Part shown: positions 50,172-59,290 of the stretch, piece by piece
How positions within the stretch are numbered: position 1 is the stretch's first letter
Layout: each line of letters begins with the position of its first letter
Assembly (NCBI RefSeq): GCF_900116205.1
Contig: NZ_FOZS01000002.1
Span: 186,001 to 250,000, forward strand
DNA from: Halostagnicola kamekurae
GTDB lineage: Archaea; Halobacteriota; Halobacteria; Halobacteriales; Natrialbaceae
Direction: 5' to 3'
DNA length: 64,000 bases
Program-made: the position numbers and the translations under genes
The notes under the pieces: generated by a model
Database searches by the model: none
Told to the model about the DNA's origin: nothing
Seen by the model: the letters and a program-made list of their open reading frames with translations, nothing else

Positions 50172-50515
50172 TGGTTCCTCACGTGATTTACGAACTCGAT
50201 GAACCGATCGGTCATCCGTTCTTGCTGAGAAATCGCTACGTTGATATCTTCCGCAGTAATCTCAACGACTATCTGGGTTGGATCGGCGGTGTAGGTTCGA
50301 TAGTGGTGACCGTCTGCATCGTATTCCATACGCGCATCCAGAAGGCCATGTTCCGTGAGCGGGTCCGTCCGCCGGTAGACAGATTGCGGTGAGATATCGC
50401 ACGCCTCGCTCAGTTCGTCCGCTGACATCGGTTCTTTCATCGTTTCTTGGAGGATGTTCCTCGTATGTTCGTCACTTAGAATATTCAAGAGCGAATTTTG
50501 CTCCTCATCGGTCAT
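50168..50515 (-). CDS. ArsR-like winged-helix transcriptional regulator
   Basis: 115 residues. The HTH is in EPMSADELSEACDISPQSVYRRTDPLTEHGLL (about 28-59; ends EPMSA and EHGLL), then a wing with HHYRTYTADPTQIVVEI. DEHTRNILQETM at the start is typical of haloarchaeal ArsR-like regulators. It is followed in the same operon by a small membrane protein, overlapping by 4 bp. Confidence 0.85.
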   Translation of the reverse strand: MTDEEQNSLLNILSDEHTRNILQETMKEPMSADELSEACDISPQSVYRRTDPLTEHGLLDARMEYDADGHHYRTYTADPTQIVVEITAEDINVAISQQERMTDRFIEFVNHVRNQ

Positions 50516-50658
50516 CGTACTTATACGCTCATCCGACGCCGTCTACTTGTATTCATCACCCGTCGCTACACGTGATGCGATAATAAACGGTCGTTCGCGG
50601 TTCCACCGTCTGGAACCGTCCCCGTTTCTTCTTTGATACTGCTGACCAACGATCGAAC

Positions 50659-51015
50659 ATGATGTCAACAATGAATACAGATAATACCCAGCCGGGCGAT
50701 ACTCGAGACACCACTCTCGCAGCGTTCGTTCATATCGCTGCGCTCTTTTTCGGGTTTTTCATCATTGCGCTCGTATACTTCGCATCAGATGATAGCTTCG
50801 CGCGGGAGAACGCGGCAAATGCATTGAACTGGCACATCCCGCTTTCGCTGGTGGCTATACTGGTCGTTTTCATCGGTCTCGTGGTGAACCAGTTCGCGGG
50901 TGTGGTCATGGCGGTGGGCATCGGAATCGCAACGGTCTGCGTTGCCCTGATAGCAAGCGTGAAAGCTCGTCAGGGCAAAGCGTGGAAGTACCCGATAGTC
51001 CCGAACCTCGCCTAA
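50659..51015 (+). CDS. DUF4870-domain membrane protein
   Basis: 118 residues from ATG 50659 (also ATG 50662 and 50671). Three membrane segments (about 20-45, 57-78, 80-100) and the FARENAANALNWHI motif are typical of the DUF4870 family of small membrane proteins. Function unknown. Its end overlaps the convergent heme-pathway gene by 4 bp. Confidence 0.85.
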   Translation: MMSTMNTDNTQPGDTRDTTLAAFVHIAALFFGFFIIALVYFASDDSFARENAANALNWHIPLSLVAILVVFIGLVVNQFAGVVMAVGIGIATVCVALIASVKARQGKAWKYPIVPNLA

Positions 51016-52055
51016 CGGTTCCCCACCAGTTCCTCGTACTGCGCGCCGGTTTGCTTCAGCGTCTCAGTCGAGTACAGCCGCTCGTGATCCACGGGCAAAT
51101 ACTCGCTCGCGAGTTCGTCGATCTTCGCGTCGACGGCCGCCGGATCGCGCCCGTGGATCATCGTGAACAGGTTGTAGGGCCACTCGAGCGCCGCTCGCCG
51201 CGGCCGGTGATAACAGAGCGTGACGTACGACTGGTCGCCGACGCGAACGCCGCGCTCGTCGAGTTCGTCGTCGGGCACGTCCCAGACGACCATGCAGTTG
51301 GCGTCGAATCCCGTCACGACGTGGTTGACCACGCAGCCGATGCGCTTGATACAGCCCGTCTCGAGGAGGCGCTCGATCCCGTGGAGGACCGACTCGACGT
51401 CCGCCTCGAGCTCCGCGGCGACGTCTCGGTAGGGCGTCCGCGAAAGCGGGAACCCGTTCTGGATCGCGAGCAGGAGGTCGGCCTCGAACGCCGAGAGGTC
51501 GCCGACGGCTTCCTCGCTGATCCGAGTTGCCGACGCGTCGGTCCCGCCCTCGAGCGATTCGCGCGCGAACCGATCCGCGTTGACCACGGGGAACTCGAGG
51601 TCGATGTAGTAGTCGGTCAGCATCGGGAGGTTCAGGACCGTACAGCCGGTTCGAGCCTCGATGTCCGCCAGAATCTCGTCGCGGGCCGCTCGAGAGCCGG
51701 CGGTGACGACGAACCACATGTTCCACTCGTGGTCGCGGGCGTAGTTGTGGTTGACCTGCCGGTAGCCGTTGATCACCTCGGCGATCTCGTCGAATCGCCC
51801 CTCCGGTGCTCGAACGGCCGCCAGCGTCGACGAGCCGATCACCGGCGGGTTGAGCACGGGACCGAACCGGCGGAAGATGCCGTCCTCGTGGAGGCTCCGA
51901 ACCCGCTCGAGGGCGTCTGACTCACCGATTCCGAGGTCCTCTCCGAGGCTTCGAAACGGCCGTTCGGCCACCGGAAAACCGCTCTGATAGCTGTCGATGA
52001 TCGCGGCGTCCACGTCGTCGACCGCCTCGCGCCAGTCCCTCGAGAGGGTACTCAT
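51012..52055 (-). CDS. Siroheme decarboxylase, AhbA-AhbB fusion
   Basis: 347 residues. Two AsnC/Lrp-like halves are fused. The N-half (about 1-165) has RRFGPVLNPPVIG and VNHNYARDHEWNMWFVVTA-type residues of AhbA. The C-half (about 185-340) has KRIGCVVNHVVTGF, CMVVWDVP, TLCYHRPRRAALEWPYNLF and TMIHGRD, the AhbB hallmarks. Siroheme decarboxylase removes two acetate carboxyls from siroheme in the archaeal alternative heme pathway. Automated annotation may call this an Lrp/AsnC regulator, but the tetrapyrrole-site residues argue for the enzyme. No other heme gene is in the window. Confidence 0.88.
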   Translation of the reverse strand: MSTLSRDWREAVDDVDAAIIDSYQSGFPVAERPFRSLGEDLGIGESDALERVRSLHEDGIFRRFGPVLNPPVIGSSTLAAVRAPEGRFDEIAEVINGYRQVNHNYARDHEWNMWFVVTAGSRAARDEILADIEARTGCTVLNLPMLTDYYIDLEFPVVNADRFARESLEGGTDASATRISEEAVGDLSAFEADLLLAIQNGFPLSRTPYRDVAAELEADVESVLHGIERLLETGCIKRIGCVVNHVVTGFDANCMVVWDVPDDELDERGVRVGDQSYVTLCYHRPRRAALEWPYNLFTMIHGRDPAAVDAKIDELASEYLPVDHERLYSTETLKQTGAQYEELVGNR

Positions 52056-52263
52056 TGATTCGCCTAGGGACGAGCGTAAGGTAGTGGTTTCGGATCGTTT
52101 CCGGGCCGCGTGGCGGGAGTAGAACCCGGTCGAGACGATTCGCTATCGAAACGGCTCCCTCGGTTCGGAACCATCGTAATCGCCCTCCACCGGAGGGGTT
52201 CCGGCCCGCGCCCTACTAGTGTAGCCATCTCGGTTAGGGTATTCTCGCCGAGAGGTATTGTTG

Positions 52264-52665
52264 ATGTCACAGACACAGCAGGGGTCGACCGACGAACGCG
52301 GTTCGGACAGCCAGTGGAGTCTCTACGTCAAAGACGGCGTTCTCGTCGCGGAGTTTCCTGAGGGGATGCCCGCCGAGCGCTCGGAGTACGAGAAGGTAAA
52401 TCGACGATTCGAAGAACTGGCCGCACAACCACACGTCCACGCACACCTCTCGTGGCTGAAAATGGATTCGGCGTTGAACGCGGACGTCTTCGAGAAGGCA
52501 CAGGAGGCGGCGACGATGGGTCGCGAGTACGATATCACCAAGTGGGTGATGGTTTCGGAGGGGATCAAGAGCATGGCCCTGCGGAGCAAGATAAACGACA
52601 TTCCCGATGTCGAGACGACCACGGCGAACACGTACGAAGAAGGGATGGAGTGGGCTCGGCGTTGA
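52264..52665 (+). CDS. Small acidic protein, STAS/SpoIIAA-like fold suspected
   Basis: 133 residues from MSQTQQGS at 52264 (TTG 52258 is in frame). No membrane segment or enzyme motif. The pattern of strands and helices (SLYVKDGVLVAEFPEGMP, HLSWLKMDSALNADVFEKA, DITKWVMVSEGIKSMAL; each under 20) resembles SpoIIAA/STAS-like single domains. Family not certain; function unknown. Confidence 0.65.
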   Translation: MSQTQQGSTDERGSDSQWSLYVKDGVLVAEFPEGMPAERSEYEKVNRRFEELAAQPHVHAHLSWLKMDSALNADVFEKAQEAATMGREYDITKWVMVSEGIKSMALRSKINDIPDVETTTANTYEEGMEWARR

Positions 52666-52794
52666 CTCCTGTACTCGACCACACGCACTGTACTCGGACC
52701 TGCGACGCTATTCGAGACAACCCTCCCTCGAGCGGTCGTGTCAGTCGGTCGCCGGAAGCGGGAGGCTTTTGCGCCGTCCGTCCGAACCACGGAC

Positions 52795-53865
52795 ATGGCT
52801 CAGACAACTCGAGAGTTCGGCGAGTGGCCGTTGAAGCGGCTGATGACCGAGGTGGTCGGTACCGGCACGAAATCCGCGGAGGACATGTCTCGCGAGCAGG
52901 CCCGCGAGGCGTTCGAACGCATTCTGGCCGGCGAACCGGATCCGACGACCCTCGGCGCGTTCTGGCTCGCAAACCGGTGGAAGCACAACAACGCCGAGGA
53001 GCTATCGGCCTTTACCGACGTGATGCTAGAGGAGGGCGTCGTGAGCGCGGAACCCGACTGCAACCCCGTCGACTGCGGCGCGAACTACGACGGCAAGCAC
53101 ACGTCGGCGATCCTCGGCGTCGGTGCCGGCGTCGTCGCGGCCGCCGCGGGAACGCCGGTCGTCGTCCACTCCGGCGACCGCGTCCCGACCCAGAAGGAGA
53201 CGGCGTACAAACACGTCCTCGACGAACTCGGCGTCCGAACCGAACTCGAACCCGAAGAGAGCGCCGAGATGGTCGACGAGACCGGCTTCGGCTTCTACTA
53301 CCAGCCCGAATTCAACCCGCCGATCGACTCGCTATACGACCGCCGGGACCAGATGGGCGTTCGAACGTTCGTCAACACGATTGAGACCGTCGCCAACCCG
53401 GCTAACGCGGACGTCCATCTCGGTTCGTTCTACCACCTCGCGTTCGCGAAGAAGATGACCGACCTGATCAAAGGCAGCGAGCACCTCGAGTACTCGCGCG
53501 TGATCATGTTCCAGGGGATGGAAGGCTACGACGACATCCGCCCCGGCTACACGAAGGTCGCGGAGTGGGACGAGGGCGCGGGCACGTTCGAGGACTTCGA
53601 GATCGAGACCGCCGAGTACGGCATGGAGATGGAAAGCGACGACCTCGCGGTCGAGGACGTGCAGGCCGACTCCGCGCGGATCACCGAGGAGGTTCTCGCC
53701 GGCGAGCGCGACGATCACTTCGCCGACGCCATCGCCTTGAACGGCGCGTTCCGGATCTACGCCCGCGGCGACGTCGACTCGCTCGAGGCCGGTCTCGAGG
53801 CCGCTCGAGGGGCGATCGCTGACGGGAGCGCACAGGCGGTGCTCGAGGACCTCCAGTCGTTCTGA
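52795..53865 (+). CDS. TrpD-family phosphoribosyltransferase-like protein
   Basis: 356 residues from MAQTTREF at 52795; GGCTTTTG about 25 bp upstream may be the TATA box. The helical N-domain (SREQAREAFERILAGEPDP) and core resemble anthranilate phosphoribosyltransferase. However, the glycine-rich PRPP loop, normally GTGGD, reads DCGANYDGKHTS (about 99-110), and the KHGNR region reads VHSGDRVPTQKETAYKHV. TrpD itself joins anthranilate and PRPP in tryptophan synthesis. The altered motifs and lack of other trp genes suggest a paralogue with a different substrate. Confidence 0.75.
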   Translation: MAQTTREFGEWPLKRLMTEVVGTGTKSAEDMSREQAREAFERILAGEPDPTTLGAFWLANRWKHNNAEELSAFTDVMLEEGVVSAEPDCNPVDCGANYDGKHTSAILGVGAGVVAAAAGTPVVVHSGDRVPTQKETAYKHVLDELGVRTELEPEESAEMVDETGFGFYYQPEFNPPIDSLYDRRDQMGVRTFVNTIETVANPANADVHLGSFYHLAFAKKMTDLIKGSEHLEYSRVIMFQGMEGYDDIRPGYTKVAEWDEGAGTFEDFEIETAEYGMEMESDDLAVEDVQADSARITEEVLAGERDDHFADAIALNGAFRIYARGDVDSLEAGLEAARGAIADGSAQAVLEDLQSF

Positions 53866-53958
53866 CCCGTTCCGGTTCTCGGGCGACCTCTTACCATCGT
53901 TTACGGGCTGGGGATATAGTCGAACATAGCTGAAACGCGGGCAGAAAATCATGAACGA

Positions 53959-53965
53959 ATTTATA
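53959..53965 (+). promoter_or_regulatory. TATA box of the SDR gene
   Basis: ATTTATA lies about 24-30 bp before ATG 53989; leaderless start expected. Confidence 0.55.
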
Positions 53966-53988
53966 TCGAACCCGATCGATGGAGAACT

Positions 53989-54750
53989 ATGCGACTCGAA
54001 GACAAGACGGTAGTCGTCACCGGTGCGGCAGCGGGAATCGGGCGCGCGACCGCCGAGCGTTGTGCCGAGGAGGGCGCGCGGGTCGTCGTCACCGACATCG
54101 ACTCGAGCGGCGGCGAGGAAGTCGTCGCGTCGATCGAGGACGCCGGCGGCGAAGCCGAGTTTTCCGAACTCGACGTCACCGACAGCGACCAGTTTCACGC
54201 GGTGGTGGACGCGGTCGCCAAAGCGGACGGCCTCGACGTGCTCGTCAACAACGCCGGCACGGGTCATCCCTCGTCGCGAATGGAAGAGACCGACGAGTCA
54301 CTTCGGGACTTCGTGCTGGACGTCAACGTCAACGGCGTTTGGAACGGCTGCCACGCCGCGTTGCCCCACCTCAAGGAACAGGGTCACGGAGCCATCGTCA
54401 ACGTGGGCTCGCTCGCGAGCATCCTCGGCCTCCCGAAACAGGCAGCCTACTCGCTGAGCAAGGGCGCGGTGTTGAACTTCACTCGAGCGATCGCCGCCGA
54501 GGCGGGTCCCCATGGCGTTCGGGCGAACACGGTCTGTCCTGGCTTTACGAACACGCAACTGGTCGAGCAGTACCTCGAGGGTCAGGGCGATCCGGAGAAA
54601 GCTCGCGAGGAGATGGAGGCCCAGTATCCGCTCAAGCGGCTGGCAGAACCCGAGGAGGTGGCGGACGCGATCCTCTTTCTCGCGAGCGACGAAGCGTCGT
54701 TCGTCAGCGGTCACGGGCTGGTCGTCGACGGGGGGTTTTCGACCTGCTGA
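53989..54750 (+). CDS. Short-chain dehydrogenase/reductase
   Basis: 253 residues. The cofactor motif TGAAAGIG is at residues 11-18, DVTD near 63, the NNAG motif in LVNNAGTG (about 86-93), catalytic Ser in VNVGSLAS (about 141) and YSLSK (about 154-158). The C-terminal SGHGLVVDGGF is standard. Asp in VVTDIDSS after the second strand suggests NAD preference over NADP. Substrate unknown. Confidence 0.92.
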   Translation: MRLEDKTVVVTGAAAGIGRATAERCAEEGARVVVTDIDSSGGEEVVASIEDAGGEAEFSELDVTDSDQFHAVVDAVAKADGLDVLVNNAGTGHPSSRMEETDESLRDFVLDVNVNGVWNGCHAALPHLKEQGHGAIVNVGSLASILGLPKQAAYSLSKGAVLNFTRAIAAEAGPHGVRANTVCPGFTNTQLVEQYLEGQGDPEKAREEMEAQYPLKRLAEPEEVADAILFLASDEASFVSGHGLVVDGGFSTC

Positions 54751-54790
54751 ACGGCACGCCCCTCTGCTTTCGTTTTTCTCCCTGCCGAAC

Positions 54791-55795
54791 TCACTCGAGC
54801 GTGCGGTCTGCCTCTCGAATCGCGACGCTCGCGAGTTTGCTCCCCGCGGTCACAGTCGCTTCTCGAGTGAGCGTATAGAGGATCCCTTCGCGGTCTGTCA
54901 CCGGGCGCTCGAGGACCTCGTACGTCGCCGGCTGGTAGATCGTCCCGAGATCGACGCCCTTCGAGATCGATTGGCCGAGGTCGAGGTCGGGATTCGGTCG
55001 AAACAGTCCCGATTCCTCGGCGGTGACCTGCCCGAGGTGGTTTCGTGCGACGACCGGCGCGTCGTCCCGATTTTGATCGCGTTCGCGGGCGTATTCCCGC
55101 GGCAGCATCTCGAGGTGGGCAAGGACGCTCACCAACCCCTCCACGCCGTCTTCGACGACACTCTCGAGAATCTGTCTGCTGTGTGCGAGTTCGGGCGTTA
55201 TCGACGGAATGCCCTCTTGCGTTGCCGCGACCCGGAGCTTTCCGGCGAACCCGCGTCGATGCCACTCCTCGGGAGCGTCCTCCGCGGCTTCCTCGGCGAG
55301 CAGGAGATCGGTGCCGAACGCCCGCGCCAGCGTGGCGGACGGCCTATCGTCCGCGAGATAGACGACGTGGGGGAGCATGGCCGGGCTCCCCGTGTGCAGG
55401 TCGACGACGGCGTCCGCGTCTTCGATGTACTCCCAGAGGTGAGCGGCCATGCGCTGGTGGAGGCTCCCGCTCTCGTCGCCGGGCCAGACGCGATTCATGT
55501 TGTCGTTGACGCTGTCGATCGAGTCGGGCGCGGTGTAGGAGACCCGATCGAACGTCAGGGGGTTCGCGACTGGAACCGCGACGACCGTTCCCGAAAGCGA
55601 CTCGAGCGGGAGCCGGTCGTGGAACCGTCGCAGGACCGCTGTGCCATTGATCTCGCGGCCGTGCTGGGCCGCCTGCACGTAGAGCGTCGGTCCTGACGCC
55701 TCGCCGCGGTAGGTGTGGACCGTGGTCGTCAGTTCCACGCCCGAGGGCAGACGGGCGAGTGTCACCTGCTCGGCCACGTGCGTGCCGTCACTCAT
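54791..55795 (-). CDS. Succinylglutamate desuccinylase/aspartoacylase-family metallo-hydrolase
   Basis: 334 residues from MSDGTHVAEQ at 55795. Zinc ligands appear in QHGREINGT (His and Glu, about 44-52) and VVDLHTG (His; about 128-134); ITPELAHS carries the probable catalytic Glu. These enzymes split N-acyl amino acids or, in other members, different amide bonds. The divergent cyclophilin gene starts 94 bp away. Confidence 0.87.
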   Translation of the reverse strand: MSDGTHVAEQVTLARLPSGVELTTTVHTYRGEASGPTLYVQAAQHGREINGTAVLRRFHDRLPLESLSGTVVAVPVANPLTFDRVSYTAPDSIDSVNDNMNRVWPGDESGSLHQRMAAHLWEYIEDADAVVDLHTGSPAMLPHVVYLADDRPSATLARAFGTDLLLAEEAAEDAPEEWHRRGFAGKLRVAATQEGIPSITPELAHSRQILESVVEDGVEGLVSVLAHLEMLPREYARERDQNRDDAPVVARNHLGQVTAEESGLFRPNPDLDLGQSISKGVDLGTIYQPATYEVLERPVTDREGILYTLTREATVTAGSKLASVAIREADRTLE

Positions 55796-55889
55796 AGGGA
55801 GTCGTTTCACGGCCAGCGGTATGTACCTGCGGCCGACGCGGTCGGCGGAGACCACTACCGTTTTCACTCGGCCCCCCGTCTCGAGGGAC

Positions 55890-56408
55890 ATGGGAGACGT
55901 TACTGCGACGCTGCACACGAACCGTGGCGACATCGACGTCGAACTGTACGACGACCGCGCGCCGCGGACAGTCGACAACTTCGTCGGGCTCGCGACAGGC
56001 GGAAAGACCTGGGAAGACCCCGAGACGGGCGAGGAGGTCGAAGGCGAGCCGCTGTACGACGACGTGGCCTTCCACCGGATCATCGAGGACTTCATGATCC
56101 AGGGTGGCGACCCAACCGAAACCGGTCGCGGCGGCCCCGGCTACCAGTTCGACGACGAGTTCCACGACGACCTGCGCCACGACGACGAGGGCATCCTGAG
56201 CATGGCCAACTCCGGCCCCGACACGAACGGGTCGCAGTTCTTCATCACTCTCGCTCCACAGCCCCACCTCGATGACCGCCACGCGGTCTTCGGGAAGGTA
56301 ACCGACGGCATGGACGTCGTCCACGAGATCGGAAACGTCGACACGAACGCGAACGACCAGCCGAAAGAAGACGTCGTCCTCGAGTCGGTTTCGGTCGACT
56401 ACGAGTAA
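55890..56408 (+). CDS. Peptidyl-prolyl cis-trans isomerase, cyclophilin type
   Basis: 172 residues. The cyclophilin core is clear: FHRIIEDFMIQGGDPTETG (about 61-79), GPGYQFDDEF, NGSQFFITLAPQPHLDDRHAVFGKV. The active-site Arg, Phe, Met/Gln residues are present; the Trp that binds cyclosporin in human CypA is replaced (DDRHAVF). It speeds proline isomerisation in folding of cytoplasmic proteins. CCGTTTTCA about 27 bp upstream is a likely TATA box. Confidence 0.93.
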   Translation: MGDVTATLHTNRGDIDVELYDDRAPRTVDNFVGLATGGKTWEDPETGEEVEGEPLYDDVAFHRIIEDFMIQGGDPTETGRGGPGYQFDDEFHDDLRHDDEGILSMANSGPDTNGSQFFITLAPQPHLDDRHAVFGKVTDGMDVVHEIGNVDTNANDQPKEDVVLESVSVDYE

Positions 56409-56450
56409 GGTACTCCGACTGCAGCCGAGTCCGAAATAATTTTTCGCGAG

Positions 56451-57272
56451 TTACTCGCTCGAGTGCGGGTTCTCGGGTGTGAAAAACCGGGCGATACCGC
56501 TTGACTCCCCGGACCACTGCGACTCGCGAGTCGCCCACTCGATCGTGAGTTTCCCGGCGATCACCAGCGTCGAGACCCCCACTTCGGTCACGGTCGCCGT
56601 GTCGAACACGAGCGCGATCGGCCAGAGCAACAGCGGGAAGACGAGCTGTGCGAATATCGTCAGCAGAAACCAAAAGAGGATCACGCGAATCGGGAGTTCC
56701 GCGATCGTCGCCGCAGACAGTCGTTCGTGCCGTCGGCGGCCGAAGAACTCGCGTCGGATCGTCACTAACTGCGAGACGAACAGCAAACACGCGTTCACCA
56801 GAATCGCGGGGGAGAACGCGTTCCCGATGATCGAAACGACGTCGCCGATCGGGACTCCCTCGCCGCTTGCCGAGAGCTCGAGGGTTGCGCGAGCGGGCAT
56901 GAGTACCATTAGCACTGCGAGACACCACCAAAACACGAGTCCCCAGACGAACAGGCCGATTGCGTACCGAACGTTTCGAGGATACACCGCTGGGACTCGA
57001 TCGAAGGGCTGTATCGGGGTTTCTCGAGCGTTCACGAACGGGAGCGAGAACGAAAGCGGGTCGATATTTCGATCAGCTGGTCGCGATTCTCGTTTTGCGA
57101 ACAACACCAGTCCGCTGTAGAGCACGACGAAACTGCCGATCTCGAGCCAGTAGACGAACAACACCTCCTCGGGGTGCCACTCGAGGAACGCGATTCCGGC
57201 CAGCGGAAACAGGTTCGCGACGAGAAGCGGGAGAAACGCCGTTTTCTCACCCAACTGCAGACTGCGACTCAT
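56451..57272 (-). CDS. DUF6498-like polytopic membrane protein, copy A
   Basis: 273 residues from MSRSLQLG at 57272. Five to six membrane segments. The segment EWHPEEVLFVYWLEIGSF (about 25-42), then VLYSGLVLFAKRESRP and YAIGLFVWGLVFWWCLAV, is closely matched in copy B at 58466-59290. From memory these are DUF6498 proteins, whose function is unknown. It ends near the cyclophilin gene in convergent orientation. Confidence 0.8.
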   Translation of the reverse strand: MSRSLQLGEKTAFLPLLVANLFPLAGIAFLEWHPEEVLFVYWLEIGSFVVLYSGLVLFAKRESRPADRNIDPLSFSLPFVNARETPIQPFDRVPAVYPRNVRYAIGLFVWGLVFWWCLAVLMVLMPARATLELSASGEGVPIGDVVSIIGNAFSPAILVNACLLFVSQLVTIRREFFGRRRHERLSAATIAELPIRVILFWFLLTIFAQLVFPLLLWPIALVFDTATVTEVGVSTLVIAGKLTIEWATRESQWSGESSGIARFFTPENPHSSE

Positions 57273-57454
57273 CACGTTGGTGTGGAGACACTGTCGTGAT
57301 AAAATGCAGCTACCTCCTTCCGCTGTGGAAACATCGACCACGACTGTAACAGGAGACACGCTACACCCAAGTGCCGAGGTACTGAAAGCGATCGATCTCC
57401 CTCCGATGATTTCGAACCGGTGGCCGAAATCTGCGCTCGTCCGGTGTGATTACC

Positions 57455-58186
57455 CTACCAGCCGTCCGTGATCGTAACGATGCCTTCCCTGGCGGCGACG
57501 TTGACCCGCGTCTTCGGATCGACGGTTAGACTGGTCAGCCCCGACTCGAGTTCGTCGGGTCGCTCGAACCGGGCGACACCCGTTCGGTACGTGTAGTCCG
57601 TCGTCGTTAGGCACGGACGGCGGTAGCAGCCGAATGCGTGGATGCCGTCGTCGGTCTCCTCGATTCGCTTGATGTACGGCGTTTCGGCGCTCGAGCCCCA
57701 GCCGGTCTGGACGATCAGAACCGCCTGCTCCGCGAAGTCGGTCCGTTCGAGCAACGCCGCCGCTGTGGTGGAAGCTTCGGGGTCGACGCGCTCGAGGTCG
57801 GTCTCATCGGTGAGCAGCGCCGTAAACAACTGCGGATTTCCGTCGCCGCCGCTGCCGTTCCCGAGGCCGCCGTCGATCGATATCGATCGGCTGGTCGTCT
57901 CGTACTCGAACTCGAGCGACGGCGCGGCGGGCATCTCGTCGCAGAGATAGAGTGGGTCGCGTCCGTCGCCCGAACCGAACCCGCAGTCTTCCCCCTCGAT
58001 TTCGTACGGTGGCGTGTCGATTCGGTCGAAATCGTCCGTTGGCCATCCATCGACGCTCCCGTCGGAGTCCGTTGTACCGCCATCCCGCGCGCGTGACCGC
58101 CTGTCGCCCGCCACCTGTCCGGCGGCGAGTGCGGTCGCGAGCGATCCACCTGCGGCCAGCAGCGCCTTTCGTCGGGTGTACTCCAT
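57455..58186 (-). CDS. Tat-exported protein of unknown function
   Basis: 243 residues from MEYTRRKALLAAGG at 58186 (an earlier frame extension of 6 codons is in AT-rich sequence). The signal has the RRKALL motif and a short hydrophobic region ending LAAGQVAG. The mature part has four Cys (GEDCGFG, LYLCDEMP, AFGCYRRPCL) that could form two disulfides outside the cell, an acidic character, and no catalytic signature. It lies between two DUF6498-like genes on the same strand, with gaps of 182 and 279 bp. Confidence 0.7.
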   Translation of the reverse strand: MEYTRRKALLAAGGSLATALAAGQVAGDRRSRARDGGTTDSDGSVDGWPTDDFDRIDTPPYEIEGEDCGFGSGDGRDPLYLCDEMPAAPSLEFEYETTSRSISIDGGLGNGSGGDGNPQLFTALLTDETDLERVDPEASTTAAALLERTDFAEQAVLIVQTGWGSSAETPYIKRIEETDDGIHAFGCYRRPCLTTTDYTYRTGVARFERPDELESGLTSLTVDPKTRVNVAAREGIVTITDGW

Positions 58187-58465
58187 AGGCAAGTGACCTT
58201 CCAACGACTCATAATAAAAATCTTATCCAAACTAAAAATATCTCTATACTAGACAGCAGTAATGAATTACATGAAGAAACCAACGATGGCTTATGAATTC
58301 GCGATAGAGCAGCACTGCTGATAGCCGAGACCGCAACGCGAAAGGTGGCTGACTCCTGATACTCGAGTAGTAAGCGATGGCGGGATCGCGCTCTCGTCCG
58401 TCGGAGTTCTCAAATGACTGTGTGACTAGACAGACGTGACGCGATAAGAGCGGCACGTGCAACGA
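58187..58465. other. AT-richer spacer, no gene seen
   Basis: 279 bp between the Tat-protein gene and copy B of the DUF6498-like gene. Composition is lower in GC near 58200-58300. TAATAAAAATCTTATCCA (about 58211-58228) may include the promoter of the Tat-protein gene. Confidence 0.4.
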
Positions 58466-59290
58466 TTACCAACCATCACTGCTGGTTTGTGGGTCACTGG
58501 GGGTGAACCAGCGAGCAAGGCCATCGGACTGATCGATCCAGCGTCCTCCGTAGATCGACCACTCCATCGTGACCTTCGCAAAAATCGTGAGCAGGGGAAT
58601 CCCGCTCTCGATAGCGCTTTTCGCATCGAACACGATCGCCACAGGCCAGAGTAGTAGAGGGACCACGATTTGTGCACCAACCCCCACAACTATCCAAAAC
58701 CCGATCTGTCGTGCCGGGATCTCAGCGATCATGGGTGCCGAGAGGGTTTCGTATACGTGTTGTGCGAAAAAATGACGAACAAATAGAAGCTGTGCGGCGA
58801 GCAGTACAAGTCCGTTGAGGAGAAGTCCGGGAGTGGCTGTTGCTGTTATAGCGGCTACTCCCTCGCCGAAAAGGGCCCGTCCCTCAGCACCTGTCTCGAC
58901 TGGTTCGGGATACGAAAAGATGATTAGAAGCACCGAGAGAGACCACCAGAAAACGAGTCCCCAGACGAACAGTCCGACGGCGTATGGAACGTTCCGACGG
59001 TATATGGGAGGCATCCATCCGACCGGCTGTATCTGACCGGTTCGCGTTTCTAGAAGTGGAATCGGGAGTGACGGCGGGTTTAAATTCTGATCATCCGGTC
59101 TGGGTTCTCGACTCGCAAAAAGTACCAGCCCACTGTAGAGGACGACAATGAATCCGACCTCGAGCCAATACACGAACAGTACTTCATGTAGTTGCCAACC
59201 GAGAACTGCTATTCCAGTAAGTGGAAACAGATTACCAAGAAGAAGAAGAGGAAGACCTTCATCAAGACTTATCTTTCCTTCGAATCTCAT
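58466..59290 (-). CDS. DUF6498-like polytopic membrane protein, copy B
   Basis: 274 residues from MRFEGKIS at 59290. It shares long runs with copy A: LHEVLFVYWLEVGF, VVLYSGLVLFASREPRP, YAVGLFVWGLVFWWSLSVLL, RQIGFWIV and PLLLWPVAIVFD, with the ends about as conserved. The two are clear paralogues, diverged but intact. GC is lower here than in copy A. Function unknown. Confidence 0.8.
   Translation of the reverse strand: MRFEGKISLDEGLPLLLLGNLFPLTGIAVLGWQLHEVLFVYWLEVGFIVVLYSGLVLFASREPRPDDQNLNPPSLPIPLLETRTGQIQPVGWMPPIYRRNVPYAVGLFVWGLVFWWSLSVLLIIFSYPEPVETGAEGRALFGEGVAAITATATPGLLLNGLVLLAAQLLFVRHFFAQHVYETLSAPMIAEIPARQIGFWIVVGVGAQIVVPLLLWPVAIVFDAKSAIESGIPLLTIFAKVTMEWSIYGGRWIDQSDGLARWFTPSDPQTSSDGW

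Noticed and set aside
51012-52055. Call as an Lrp/AsnC transcriptional regulator
   Set aside because: The CYHRP..WPYNLF and HNYARDHEWNMW segments are diagnostic of siroheme decarboxylase subunits, which share the AsnC fold.
57277-57471. 64-codon plus-strand ORF upstream of the DUF6498-like copy A
   Set aside because: No ribosome-binding site or TATA box, overlaps the end of the convergent gene, and the product has no recognisable fold.
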